A DNA stretch of 64,000 nt, taken from Ignavibacteriales bacterium. Lineage in GTDB: Bacteria > Bacteroidota > Ignavibacteria > Ignavibacteriales > Melioribacteraceae. The notes under the pieces are model-generated. The model did no database searches and was not told where the DNA came from. It saw only the letters and a list, made by a program, of their open reading frames with translations. Each line of letters opens with the position of its first letter. The first letter of the stretch is position 1. The stretch is from positions 186,001-250,000 of the forward strand of contig JACOUS010000014.1 of NCBI GenBank assembly GCA_016177735.1, given 5' to 3'. Position numbers and translations under genes: made by a program. Of this stretch, positions 35,522-44,164 are shown piece after piece.

Positions 35522-36409
35522 TTACAATACTTCTTTGTTTCCGATTTGTTGAACCAAAATTCCGCCGACAATCATTACCAATCCGATGATTGATGAGACG
35601 AACAGTTTTTCTTCCAAAACAAGTGCGATGAAAAAAAGCGAGATCACCGGGAAGAGATAAACTACTGTGGAAGTTTTCGCTTTGTTATCGCTCAATGATA
35701 GCGCCTTCAGCCAAAGAAAAAATGTGATTCCCATTTCAAACAATCCGACATAAATTGCACCGAGCATGTATTTTGTTTCGACCGGTCCGAAGGAATCAAA
35801 AAAGAAAATATAAATTCCGGTATAAATTGTTCCGAAGAAAAACGCTCCGAAAAGTTTTGTCGATTCTTCTCTGCTGTCGAGCAAATTCAAAATCCAGAAA
35901 GAAGCCCAGATGAACGAACTGCTCAACGCCAAAATTACTCCGTACAAATTGTGGAAGTGGAGCGAGAAAATATTTCCTCGTGTTGCAATTACTACAACTC
36001 CAATAAATGAGACGAGCATTCCCGTCATTACTTTCACGGTTAGTTTCTGTTTCAGAAAGAGTGCGGAGAAAATTGAAATGATGAGAGGCCATGTTAAATT
36101 AACCGGCTGTGCTTCTTGTGCCGGAAGAATCGAATATGCTTTGAACAAAATCAGGTAATAAATAAACGGGTTGATGAAACCGAGCACCAAATTATTTTTA
36201 AGATGATGCTTCTTAAAAAATTGTTTCAGTTCGTTCGGAGAATATGCAAGCACAAAAAAGAATAATACAATCAAACTTGTAAGTGAAGAATAAAAAAGAA
36301 GCTGTGCATTGCTCATGCCGGCAAGTGTAAGTTTGAATGCAGTTGCTACCGTTGACCAAAAGAGCACGGCACTTAATGCAAATAAAAGCGATTTATGTTT
36401 GTTAGCCAT
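35522..36409 (-). CDS. EamA/DMT-family transporter
   Basis: 295 residues from MANKHKS at 36409 (the frame extends to 36472, out of family). Ten membrane spans in two EamA repeats (about residues 8-140 and 150-290). These carriers export amino acids or metabolites; the substrate is unknown. It is divergent from the hypD operon starting at 36538, so a role in moving imino acids is possible but unsupported. Confidence 0.8.
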   Translation of the reverse strand: MANKHKSLLFALSAVLFWSTVATAFKLTLAGMSNAQLLFYSSLTSLIVLFFFVLAYSPNELKQFFKKHHLKNNLVLGFINPFIYYLILFKAYSILPAQEAQPVNLTWPLIISIFSALFLKQKLTVKVMTGMLVSFIGVVVIATRGNIFSLHFHNLYGVILALSSSFIWASFWILNLLDSREESTKLFGAFFFGTIYTGIYIFFFDSFGPVETKYMLGAIYVGLFEMGITFFLWLKALSLSDNKAKTSTVVYLFPVISLFFIALVLEEKLFVSSIIGLVMIVGGILVQQIGNKEVL

Positions 36410-36537
36410 AAACGAATTTTCTTTTGGAAAAGATAAGCTTTTCGTCCCGTAAAAAAGAAACCAAAAACACATCTCTTAATTTAGTTTTTACCGCAAATAT
36501 TTTATTTTGCTTATAGTATTATTTACATTATGAATTA

Positions 36538-37344
36538 ATGAACACACGCGGTTTTATTTTCGATATAAAAAAATATTCAATCAACGACGGACCCGGAATC
36601 CGCACTACAATTTTTTTTAAAGGATGCCCTCTCAAATGCTGGTGGTGTCACAATCCCGAAAGCCAAAATAAATTACCCGAAGAATTCGAAGGATGCACTT
36701 TCCGGTGGAATCTTTCTTACGATCCCGGGCAAAAAAATACCATCGGCACTGAAGTTTTCAGCCATGACGTGATGAAAGAAATCGAAAAGGATATTCCGTT
36801 TTACGAAGAATCAAAAGGCGGCGTAACTTTTTCAGGGGGCGAGCCGATGATGCAAATGGATTTTCTTTTCGAACTTCTTACAAAATCAAAAAAGAAAGAT
36901 ATTCGCACAGCAGTTGATACAACCGGTTTTACGGATTACCAAAACTTTGAACGCATTTACGAATTGACAGATCTTTTTCTTTACGATTTGAAATTGATGA
37001 ACAACGAAGAGCATCTTCTTTACACGGGAGTTCCAAACAAAATTATTCATGAAAATTTGATACTGCTCTCGGAAAAAGGAAATAAAATTATTCTCCGAAT
37101 TCCGGTTATCCCGAAAATCACAGATACAAATGAGAATCTTGATTTGATGATCAATTTTATTTCTGAATTAAAAAACGTCCGCGAAATTGATCTGCTTCCC
37201 TTTCACAAAACAGCCGAATCCAAATACGAAAAAATGGGAAAGGAAAACAAAGTAGTACAACTCGAACCGCCGACAAACGAACAGATGAACAATATTAAAT
37301 ATAGATTATCTTCACTCGGTCACACGGTGAAAATAGGAGGATGA
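36538..37344 (+). CDS. Glycyl-radical enzyme activase (for the HypD-like enzyme)
   Basis: 268 residues. Radical SAM motif GCPLKCWWCHNPE (CxxxCxxC) after the family start YSINDGPGIRTTIFFKG; SAM-binding GGEP in TFSGGEPMMQMDF. It should cut SAM and put the glycyl radical on the enzyme encoded 1 base downstream. Oddity: beyond the three cluster cysteines I see only one more Cys (EGCTF), so it lacks the ferredoxin-like insert with two extra clusters common in non-PFL activases, resembling compact PFL activase in this respect. Stop and next ATG sit in GGAGGATGAAATG, so translation is coupled. Confidence 0.9.
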   Translation: MNTRGFIFDIKKYSINDGPGIRTTIFFKGCPLKCWWCHNPESQNKLPEEFEGCTFRWNLSYDPGQKNTIGTEVFSHDVMKEIEKDIPFYEESKGGVTFSGGEPMMQMDFLFELLTKSKKKDIRTAVDTTGFTDYQNFERIYELTDLFLYDLKLMNNEEHLLYTGVPNKIIHENLILLSEKGNKIILRIPVIPKITDTNENLDLMINFISELKNVREIDLLPFHKTAESKYEKMGKENKVVQLEPPTNEQMNNIKYRLSSLGHTVKIGG

Positions 37345-37345
37345 A

Positions 37346-39709
37346 ATGAACGAACGAATTAAAAAGCTTCGCGAACAAACATTGACAGCGGTTCCTAGAT
37401 TGTCGTACGAGCGTGCGCTTCTGCTGACTGAATTTTATAAAAGCGGCAAAGCGGAAAAAGTTTCTTTACCGGTTGCCCGTGCGCTTTCATTTAAATACAT
37501 TCTTGAAAATAAAGAGTTGTGTGTTAATGACGGCGAGTTGATTGTCGGCGAACGCGGACACGAACCGAAAGAAACTCCGACATATCCCGAACTTTGTGTT
37601 CACAGCTTGCACGACCTTGAAATTCTCGATACACGTCCGAAAGTTTGGTTCAAAGTTAACGACGAAACAAAATCGATCTACGAAAAAGAAATTATTCCTT
37701 TCTGGCAAGGAAGATCGATCCGCGATAAAATTTTTGAGGAAGTCGATCAAGAATGGAAAGACGGTTACGAAGCCGGAATCTTCACAGAATTTATGGAACA
37801 GCGCGCACCGGGGCATACGGTTCTCGATGACAAAATTTACAAAAAGGGAATGCTCGATTTTAAAAATGATATTCAGCTTGCACTTACAAATTTAGATTTC
37901 TACAATGATAAAGAAGCATTTGAAAAACGTGAAGAACTTCACGCGATGGAAATTTGCTGCGATGCGTTAATTTCATTTGCGAACCGCTACACTAAAAAAT
38001 TATACGAACTCGCTTCCAAAGAAAAAGACAAACAACGAAAGAACGAACTCGAAACGATGGCTGGAATCTGCGCACGAATTCCGGCAAATGCACCGCGGAC
38101 TTTTTGGGAAGCACTGCAATATTATTGGTTTGTTCATATTGGAGTAATTACCGAACTCAACACGTGGGATTCTTTTAACCCGGGCAGACTCGATCAACAT
38201 TTATATCCTTTCTACAAACGTGATGTCGAAAGCGGATTGTTAACGGAAGAGAGTGCTAAAGAATTACTGCAATCATTTTGGGTGAAGTTTAATAATCAAC
38301 CGGCGCCGCCGAAGATTGGAGTTACTGCCGCAGAGAGCGGAACTTACACTGATTTCTGTTTAATAAATGTCGGCGGTGTTACTCCCGAAGGCGAAGATGC
38401 GGCAAACGATTTGACTTATGTTATTCTCGATGTGATCGAAGAGATGAGACTTCTTCAGCCAAGTTCGATGGTGCAAGTGAGCAAAAAAAATCCGGACCGT
38501 CTGCTCAAACGCACGATGAAAATTATTAAAACCGGATTCGGTCAGCCGAGCATTTTTAATACGGACGCAATAATTCAGGAAATGCTTCGCCACGGGAAAT
38601 CAATTGTTGATGCGCGGTGCGGCGGTGCAAGCGGTTGTGTTGAAACCGGTTCGTTCGGAAAAGAAGCGTACATACTCACCGGCTATTTCAATCTCGTAAA
38701 AGTTTTGGAAATTACTTTGCATAACAGCTTCGATCCGCGAACACAAAAACAGATTGGCATCGAAACCGGCGATGCTGCCACGTTCAAAACTTTTGACGAA
38801 TTGATGCAAGCATACGAAAAACAACTGAATCATTTCGTCAACATCAAAATAAAAGGAAACATCATCATCGAACGAATTTATGCCGATTACATGCCGGCAC
38901 CGTTCATGTCGATTTTAATTGACGACTGCATTGCAAACGGAAAAGATTACAATGCCGGCGGTGCGCGTTATAATACTTCGTACGTTCAAGGCGTTGGGCT
39001 CGGAACAATTACCGATTCGCTTTCTTCGATCAAGTATAACGTGTTCGATAAGAAAAAAATCTCAATGAAAGAATTGTTCGATACTTTGAGAAATAATTTT
39101 GCAGAGAAAAAAGAATTGCATGACTCGCTTTTGTTCAATACACCAAAGTACGGTAACGATGATGATTACGCCGATGAAATCACAAAACAAATTTTTGAAA
39201 TCTATTACAAAGCTGTTGACGGAAGACCCAACGCCAAAGGCGGATATTTCAGAATAAATTTACTGCCGACAACTTCACATGTTTATTTCGGAAGTGTTAC
39301 CGGCGCTACTCCCGACGGACGTTTTGCATACGAACCGTTGAGCGAAGGAATTTCGCCGGTACAAGGTGCTGATGTTCACGGTCCCACTTCAGTGATTAAA
39401 TCCGCATCGAAGATTGATCACTTGCGAACCGGCGGTACTTTGCTGAATCAAAAATTTACTCCGCAGCTTTTGGAAACAGAAGACGGGATCGAGAGAGCCG
39501 TTCAATTAATCAGGACATATTTTAGATTGGACGGGCATCATATTCAATTCAATGTTGTTAATGCAGGCATTCTGCGCGAAGCACAAAAACATCCCGAAAA
39601 ATTCCGCGACCTTATTGTTCGAGTTGCGGGTTACAGCGATTACTTTGTAGATTTGAGCGAGTCTCTGCAGAACGAAATTATTCGCAGAACAGAACACGCT
39701 GGTTTTTAA
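37346..39709 (+). CDS. hypD: Glycyl-radical trans-4-hydroxy-L-proline dehydratase (HypD)
   Basis: 787 residues. Oxygen-sensitive radical enzyme removing water from trans-4-hydroxy-L-proline to give 1-pyrroline-5-carboxylate (P5C). Active-site motif GGASGCVETGSFGKEAYI (Cys431, Glu433), radical Gly762 in VRVAGYSDYF, and Asp275 in TELNTWDSFNPGRLDQH. Long stretches match my memory of Clostridioides HypD, e.g. FTEFMEQRAPGHTV, KFNNQPAPPK, DYNAGGARYNT, KYGNDDDYADEI and GGTLLNQ. Choline lyase, glycerol dehydratase and PFL lack this combination. It heads a set of imino-acid genes. The remaining doubt is substrate identity, not the class. Confidence 0.9.
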   Translation: MNERIKKLREQTLTAVPRLSYERALLLTEFYKSGKAEKVSLPVARALSFKYILENKELCVNDGELIVGERGHEPKETPTYPELCVHSLHDLEILDTRPKVWFKVNDETKSIYEKEIIPFWQGRSIRDKIFEEVDQEWKDGYEAGIFTEFMEQRAPGHTVLDDKIYKKGMLDFKNDIQLALTNLDFYNDKEAFEKREELHAMEICCDALISFANRYTKKLYELASKEKDKQRKNELETMAGICARIPANAPRTFWEALQYYWFVHIGVITELNTWDSFNPGRLDQHLYPFYKRDVESGLLTEESAKELLQSFWVKFNNQPAPPKIGVTAAESGTYTDFCLINVGGVTPEGEDAANDLTYVILDVIEEMRLLQPSSMVQVSKKNPDRLLKRTMKIIKTGFGQPSIFNTDAIIQEMLRHGKSIVDARCGGASGCVETGSFGKEAYILTGYFNLVKVLEITLHNSFDPRTQKQIGIETGDAATFKTFDELMQAYEKQLNHFVNIKIKGNIIIERIYADYMPAPFMSILIDDCIANGKDYNAGGARYNTSYVQGVGLGTITDSLSSIKYNVFDKKKISMKELFDTLRNNFAEKKELHDSLLFNTPKYGNDDDYADEITKQIFEIYYKAVDGRPNAKGGYFRINLLPTTSHVYFGSVTGATPDGRFAYEPLSEGISPVQGADVHGPTSVIKSASKIDHLRTGGTLLNQKFTPQLLETEDGIERAVQLIRTYFRLDGHHIQFNVVNAGILREAQKHPEKFRDLIVRVAGYSDYFVDLSESLQNEIIRRTEHAGF

Positions 39710-39926
39710 CTGCGGGGGAAGAAAGTCGTATCATAAATAATTTATAGTGTCTTTGTGACTTAGCAGTAATTAATTACAATCTGTCATCATCGCCCTAATT
39801 CCTCTTTGACACAAAGGCAAAATCAGCGGGCGGCTCAAAAAGAATTTTTCGAGATGATTGTGAAGGATCTCAGATCCAGATTCTTCAGCCGCTCCGCTCC
39901 TTCAGAATTTAAAAAAAGGGGAAACC
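39710..39926. other. 217-base gap with repeat-like non-coding text
   Basis: Contains repeat-like pieces (GTGTCTTTGTGAC, GATCTCAGATCC, TCTTCAGCCGCTCCGCTCCTTCAG) of kinds scattered between genes here. GGGG and AAAAAAGGGG lie just before the next ATG. No gene seen. Confidence 0.5.
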
Positions 39927-41321
39927 ATGTTCAGCACAAAAACTTACACCACACGAAGAGCACAACTAAAAAAGAAAATTGATAACGGAGTAATTCTTCT
40001 GCTCGGCAATAACGATGCGCCGATGAATTACACCGACAACACTTATCACTACAGGCAAGACAGCACTTTCCTCTACTACTTCGGTTTGGAACAACCAGAA
40101 CTTGCCGCAGTGATTGACATTGACGAGAACAAAGAAATTATTTTCGGGAATGATTTTACTCTCGATGAAATTGTTTGGATGGGACCGCAGCAAACAATGA
40201 AACAGAAAGCGGAAAAAGTCGGTGTAAAAGTTACAAAGCCGGCAGACGAGCTTGAAACATTTTTGAAAGATGCCATCGGCAAAAAAAGAAAAATTCATTT
40301 CATTCCGCAGTACCGTCACGATAACATGCTGAAGTTTCAAAAACTACTCGGCATCGATGCAAATAAAATTAATGATTATTCATCTATCTCTTTGATAAAA
40401 GCAATTACGGAACAGCGTTCGGTGAAATCAAAAGAAGAAATTGCGGAGATCGAAAATGCAATTTCAATTTCTTATGAAATGCAGACCGGTGCGATGAGTT
40501 ATGCAAAACCGGGAATGATGGAACGCGAAATTGCCGGATTCATTGCGGGACTCGCTTCTTCGATGGGAAACGGAATTGCATTCCCCATAATTTTTTCGCG
40601 CAACGGACAAACTTTGCACAATCACTTTCACGGAAATATTTTGAAAGAGGGCGACATTGTTGTTAACGACAGCGGTGCCGAATCCGATGAACATTACGCA
40701 AGCGATATCACGCGAACATTTCCGGTGAGCGGAAAATTTACAGCACAGCAAAGGGAAATTTATCAGATTGTCCTAGATGCAAATCTTGCCGGAATAAAAG
40801 GAGTGAAACCCGGCATCAGTTTCCGCGAAGTACATTTTAAATCCGCTCTCGTAATCGCAGAAGGATTGAAAGCGCTTGGCTTCATGAAAGGCAGCATGAA
40901 AGAAGCTGTTAAAGCCGGTGCACATGCACTCTTCTTCCCTCACGGCTTGGGACATCTGCTCGGATTGGATGTTCACGATCTCGAAAACTTCGGCGAAAAT
41001 AATTTCGGCTACGATGAAAATGTAAAGCGCAGCACACAATTCGGATCGAAGTCGCTCCGCTTTGCAAGAATTTTAAAACCGGGAATTGTATTAACAATCG
41101 AGCCGGGCATCTATTTCATTCCCGAATTAATTGATAAATGGAAAGCAGAGAAAAAATTCACCGAGTACATTAATTACCCGAAAGTTGAATCGTACAAAAA
41201 GTTCGGCGGAATCAGAATTGAAGACGATGTAGTAGTTACAAACACCGGCAGCCGCGTACTCGGCATTCCGATTCCCAAAACAATTGATGAAGTAGAAGCG
41301 GCAGCCTCGGAAAAGATATAG
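39927..41321 (+). CDS. pepP: Xaa-Pro aminopeptidase / dipeptidase (M24B)
   Basis: Releases N-terminal residues before proline (or hydroxyproline). 464 residues: N-terminal creatinase-like domain (YRQDSTFLYYFGLEQPELAA) and C-terminal pita-bread domain with the five metal ligands: Asp in NDSGAESDEHY, Asp in SDITRTFPV, His in FPHGLGHLLGLDVHD, Glu in TIEPGIYF, and Glu in GGIRIEDDVV. No signal peptide, so cytoplasmic. Its place between hypD and prolinedehydrogenase fits a supply of free imino acids from peptides. Confidence 0.9.
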   Translation: MFSTKTYTTRRAQLKKKIDNGVILLLGNNDAPMNYTDNTYHYRQDSTFLYYFGLEQPELAAVIDIDENKEIIFGNDFTLDEIVWMGPQQTMKQKAEKVGVKVTKPADELETFLKDAIGKKRKIHFIPQYRHDNMLKFQKLLGIDANKINDYSSISLIKAITEQRSVKSKEEIAEIENAISISYEMQTGAMSYAKPGMMEREIAGFIAGLASSMGNGIAFPIIFSRNGQTLHNHFHGNILKEGDIVVNDSGAESDEHYASDITRTFPVSGKFTAQQREIYQIVLDANLAGIKGVKPGISFREVHFKSALVIAEGLKALGFMKGSMKEAVKAGAHALFFPHGLGHLLGLDVHDLENFGENNFGYDENVKRSTQFGSKSLRFARILKPGIVLTIEPGIYFIPELIDKWKAEKKFTEYINYPKVESYKKFGGIRIEDDVVVTNTGSRVLGIPIPKTIDEVEAAASEKI

Positions 41322-41610
41322 CAAAAAGTGTGGTTTCAGACTGAGCGGCTCGGCTGAGCTTGTCGAAGTCTGACACGGCGCTCAGTTAGTTTAACGTCAC
41401 GAAAACATTGATAAGTAAGAGGACAATAATTTTTAAACCTTTGCGCTCTGGCGTTTTCCTTGCGTCTTTGCGTGAACCGGCTTTTAAGCGCATAGAGTTT
41501 TTGCAATAGACTCTAAAGGTCGTGGCAATTAAAAGTATCCAAATTAGTTATATAATAAGTTTGAGATGCTTCGTTTCGCTCAGCATTAAGAAAACAAGAA
41601 AGGGCAATAA
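41322..41610. other. 289-base gap with several repeat fragments
   Basis: Repeat-like text: CGGCTGAGCTTGTCGAAG, CTTTGCGCTCTGGCG and CTTGCGTCTTTGCGTGAA, GGTCGTGGCAATT (41516-41530), GATGCTTCGTTTCGCTCAGCA. Such pieces are common between genes in this group. No open frame of note. It separates pepP from the proline dehydrogenase gene. Confidence 0.5.
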
Positions 41611-42537
41611 ATGAGTCTCTCCCGTAGTGTACTTTTATGGATGTCTGAAAATAAATGGATGCAAAACAATGTACCGCGGTGGTGGTTTGTCCGCAAAGCG
41701 GTAAAAAAATTTATGCCGGGCGAAAGTGTTGAAGATGCGCTCAACGCCGCGCAAAATTTTTCGGCATACAACATTCCTACCGTTTTCACAAAACTTGGCG
41801 AGAACATCACACAAATTTCTGAAGCCGCCGTTGTACGCGATCACTATCTTCGTCTAATCAATAAAATTTCCGAACGAAAACTCGATGTTGAAATTTCTTT
41901 GAAGCTCACACAGCTCGGTTTTGATTTATCCGAAGAAGAGGCTTTCAAAAATTTTTCGGTAATCGCAAAACATGCAAAGGAGAAACTTGGCAATACTGTT
42001 TTCATCGATATGGAAGGAAGTGCTTACACGCAAAGAACAATTGATTTTTACAAGCGCATCAAACTTGAACACAGCAACGCGGGTTTATGTTTGCAAGCAT
42101 ATCTCAGGAGAACCGATAATGATTTAAATGAATTGTTCGGAATTTCTTTGTCTCTTCGATTGGTAAAAGGCGCGTACAAAGAACCGCGAGAGATTGCACT
42201 TCCCGAAAAATGGGAAGTTGACCGTAATTATTTTGACCTCTCTTCAAAAATGATGAACGAAATTAAAAAGAACGGCGAAAGAATAATTTATGCTACACAC
42301 GATCAGAAATTAATTGCAAAAATTATTGAGGAATCGAAAAAGATCGGTCTGCCCAAAGAGAAGCTTGAGTTTCAAATGTTATACGGAATAAAAACTCCCT
42401 TGCAAAAACAGCTTGCAAAGGAGGGATACAAAATCCGCGTGCTGATATCCTACGGAGAATCGTGGTATCCGTGGTACGTACGGAGGCTTGCGGAACGACC
42501 GGCAAATATTTGGTTCGTACTGAAGAATCTTTTTTAA
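41611..42537 (+). CDS. Proline dehydrogenase-family enzyme, possibly hydroxyproline-active
   Basis: 308 residues, a monofunctional FAD-dependent PRODH: oxidises L-proline to P5C at the membrane. Motifs: IDMEGSAYTQRT, LCLQAYLRRTDND, LRLVKGAYKEP, YATHDQKL, FQMLYGIK and the substrate-binding Arg pair in WYVRRLAERPAN (Arg291, Arg292). Oddity: 13 residues before Arg291, where Thermus PRODH has Tyr275 and E. coli PutA Tyr540, this protein has Leu278 (RVLISYGESWYP). That Tyr is known to enforce proline over hydroxyproline; mammalian PRODH2, which takes hydroxyproline, has Ser there. So hydroxyproline activity is plausible, given the neighbours. Confidence 0.88.
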   Translation: MSLSRSVLLWMSENKWMQNNVPRWWFVRKAVKKFMPGESVEDALNAAQNFSAYNIPTVFTKLGENITQISEAAVVRDHYLRLINKISERKLDVEISLKLTQLGFDLSEEEAFKNFSVIAKHAKEKLGNTVFIDMEGSAYTQRTIDFYKRIKLEHSNAGLCLQAYLRRTDNDLNELFGISLSLRLVKGAYKEPREIALPEKWEVDRNYFDLSSKMMNEIKKNGERIIYATHDQKLIAKIIEESKKIGLPKEKLEFQMLYGIKTPLQKQLAKEGYKIRVLISYGESWYPWYVRRLAERPANIWFVLKNLF

Positions 42538-42646
42538 TTTTTTGAGTATTTAATAAGTGCAATTAATATAAAAATAAAATTACATTTGGAGTGTAAATCG
42601 CTTTTGTTCGGCAGTGCTTCTTTTCATTTAATAAAGGAGGTGCAAG

Positions 42647-42937
42647 ATGAAAGCGGGCATTTATCTTACGGGCTCAGGTCCAATCGTAATTATTACTTCG
42701 TATGATTCATTTACACATCCAAACCTCGTAAAAAAATTATCGTCGAAAGGAATCAAAAAATTTATCGTGTACGAAATTCCGGTGGATGCGGCGATGGAAA
42801 AATACGGGCATCATTACGAAGCGGTGATGGATGATCTCAAACAAGAAGATGATCTTCGCGTTCTCGATTACGACGGTCACCATATTTTTGCAAAATTCTC
42901 ATTTAAAGAATTCGGCGTACCGATTCTTTATGAATAA
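42647..42937 (+). CDS. Small protein of unknown function in the imino-acid island
   Basis: 96 residues, start MKAGIYLTGSGPIVIITSYD, with an excellent AAAGGAGGTG ribosome-binding site. Predicted alpha/beta, cytoplasmic; two His pairs (GHHYEA and DGHHIF) are notable as possible metal ligands. I do not recognise a family. Lying between the PRODH-like and HOGA1-like genes on the same strand, it could be an accessory factor of this pathway, which is inference from position. Confidence 0.65.
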   Translation: MKAGIYLTGSGPIVIITSYDSFTHPNLVKKLSSKGIKKFIVYEIPVDAAMEKYGHHYEAVMDDLKQEDDLRVLDYDGHHIFAKFSFKEFGVPILYE

Positions 42938-43074
42938 CGAATGGACAAGAAAATTATTTCTTGGAACCGTTTGATTAATCAATCTTGTTTGGAGAATAGT
43001 TATTGCAAAATAGACTCTCCGATGTTTACATATGCGGCAGAGTAAAGTGATTAATATTTTTAAAATGGAGGAAT

Positions 43075-43959
43075 ATGAAAAAGTTGTACGGAATTATGCC
43101 GCCGATAGTCACTCCTTTTGTGAACGGCGAGCTTGCAATAGATAAACTTGAATTCAACATTAATAAATGGAACAAGACAGAACTTAGCGGTTACGTTGTA
43201 ATGGGTTCAAACGGCGAGTCGGTTTTTCTTACACGCGAAGAAAAATTAAAACTTGTCGAAGCCGCAAAAAAATTTTCATCGGAAAATAAATTAATTATTG
43301 CCGGTACCGGTTCGGATTCAATCAAAGAAACAATCGCACTCACAAATGATGCGGCGGAACGCGGCGCCGATTTTGCACTTGTGCTCACTCCTTCTTTTTA
43401 CAAATCCGAAATGAAACACGCATCGTATGTAAAATATTTTACAATGGCTGCTGATGCGGTAAAGATTCCCGTGATAATTTACAATGTTCCAAAATTCACC
43501 GGCGTTGATATTGAAGTGGAAACAGTTGCAGAACTTTCCGCACATCCGAATATTGCCGGGATAAAAAACAGTTCGGAAAATTCAAGACAGAATACCGAGT
43601 TCGTTTCAAATACAAAAAAAGATTTTGCTGTAATTGTCGGCACCGCTTCGATGATCTTTCCGGGAATTACATGCGGTGCAGCCGGAGGAATTGTTGCACT
43701 CGCCAACATAGCGCCGAATGAATGTGTGCAAATTCAAAAATTAATCGAGAATGGAAAATTGAACGAAGCACTCGAACTTCAGCAAAAAATGATTCCCGTT
43801 AACAAAGCCGTAACGGCAAAGTACGGTGTTGCCGGATTAAAAGCGGCAATGGATATGCTTGGCTATTTCGGCGGTGAGCCGAGAGCGCCGCTGTCGGGGC
43901 TTGCAGATCCAGATAAGGAGAATATAAAAAAGATTCTTGCTCATGCCGGATTAGTATAA
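43075..43959 (+). CDS. HOGA1-like 4-hydroxy-2-oxoglutarate aldolase (DapA/NAL superfamily)
   Basis: 294 residues, class I lyase of the dihydrodipicolinate-synthase superfamily. Schiff-base Lys164 in IAGIKNSSE and Tyr136 in VIIYNVPKFTG. The substrate-loop reads VMGSNGESVFLT, like human HOGA1 (QGSNGEF) and unlike DapA (GTTGES). The tail NKAVTAKYGVAGLKAAMDM then GYFGGEPRAPL matches HOGA1 closely as I remember it. HOGA1 splits 4-hydroxy-2-oxoglutarate into pyruvate and glyoxylate, the last carbon step of hydroxyproline breakdown. Next gene is AGXT-like, which uses glyoxylate. DapA function is the alternative but less likely. Confidence 0.75.
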   Translation: MKKLYGIMPPIVTPFVNGELAIDKLEFNINKWNKTELSGYVVMGSNGESVFLTREEKLKLVEAAKKFSSENKLIIAGTGSDSIKETIALTNDAAERGADFALVLTPSFYKSEMKHASYVKYFTMAADAVKIPVIIYNVPKFTGVDIEVETVAELSAHPNIAGIKNSSENSRQNTEFVSNTKKDFAVIVGTASMIFPGITCGAAGGIVALANIAPNECVQIQKLIENGKLNEALELQQKMIPVNKAVTAKYGVAGLKAAMDMLGYFGGEPRAPLSGLADPDKENIKKILAHAGLV

Positions 43960-44164
43960 CAACACGGGAAATTTAGCTATGTACGATTTACGAAATACGA
44001 AGTACGAATTTTTAAATGCATGGGTGCATGACTGCATGGAAAAACTTGTTGAATTGGACAAAGAGAAGGAGTTTAATCTCGCATCTTACTTCTCACGTCT
44101 CGCATTCATTGCCAGTATCCAGTAACTAATAAATTTTTATCACATAAAATATTCGAGACATACT

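Noticed and set aside
36538-39709. Pyruvate formate-lyase and its activase
   Set aside because: The active site has a single GCVE-type Cys and Glu and a dehydratase Asp, not the Cys-Cys pair of PFL.
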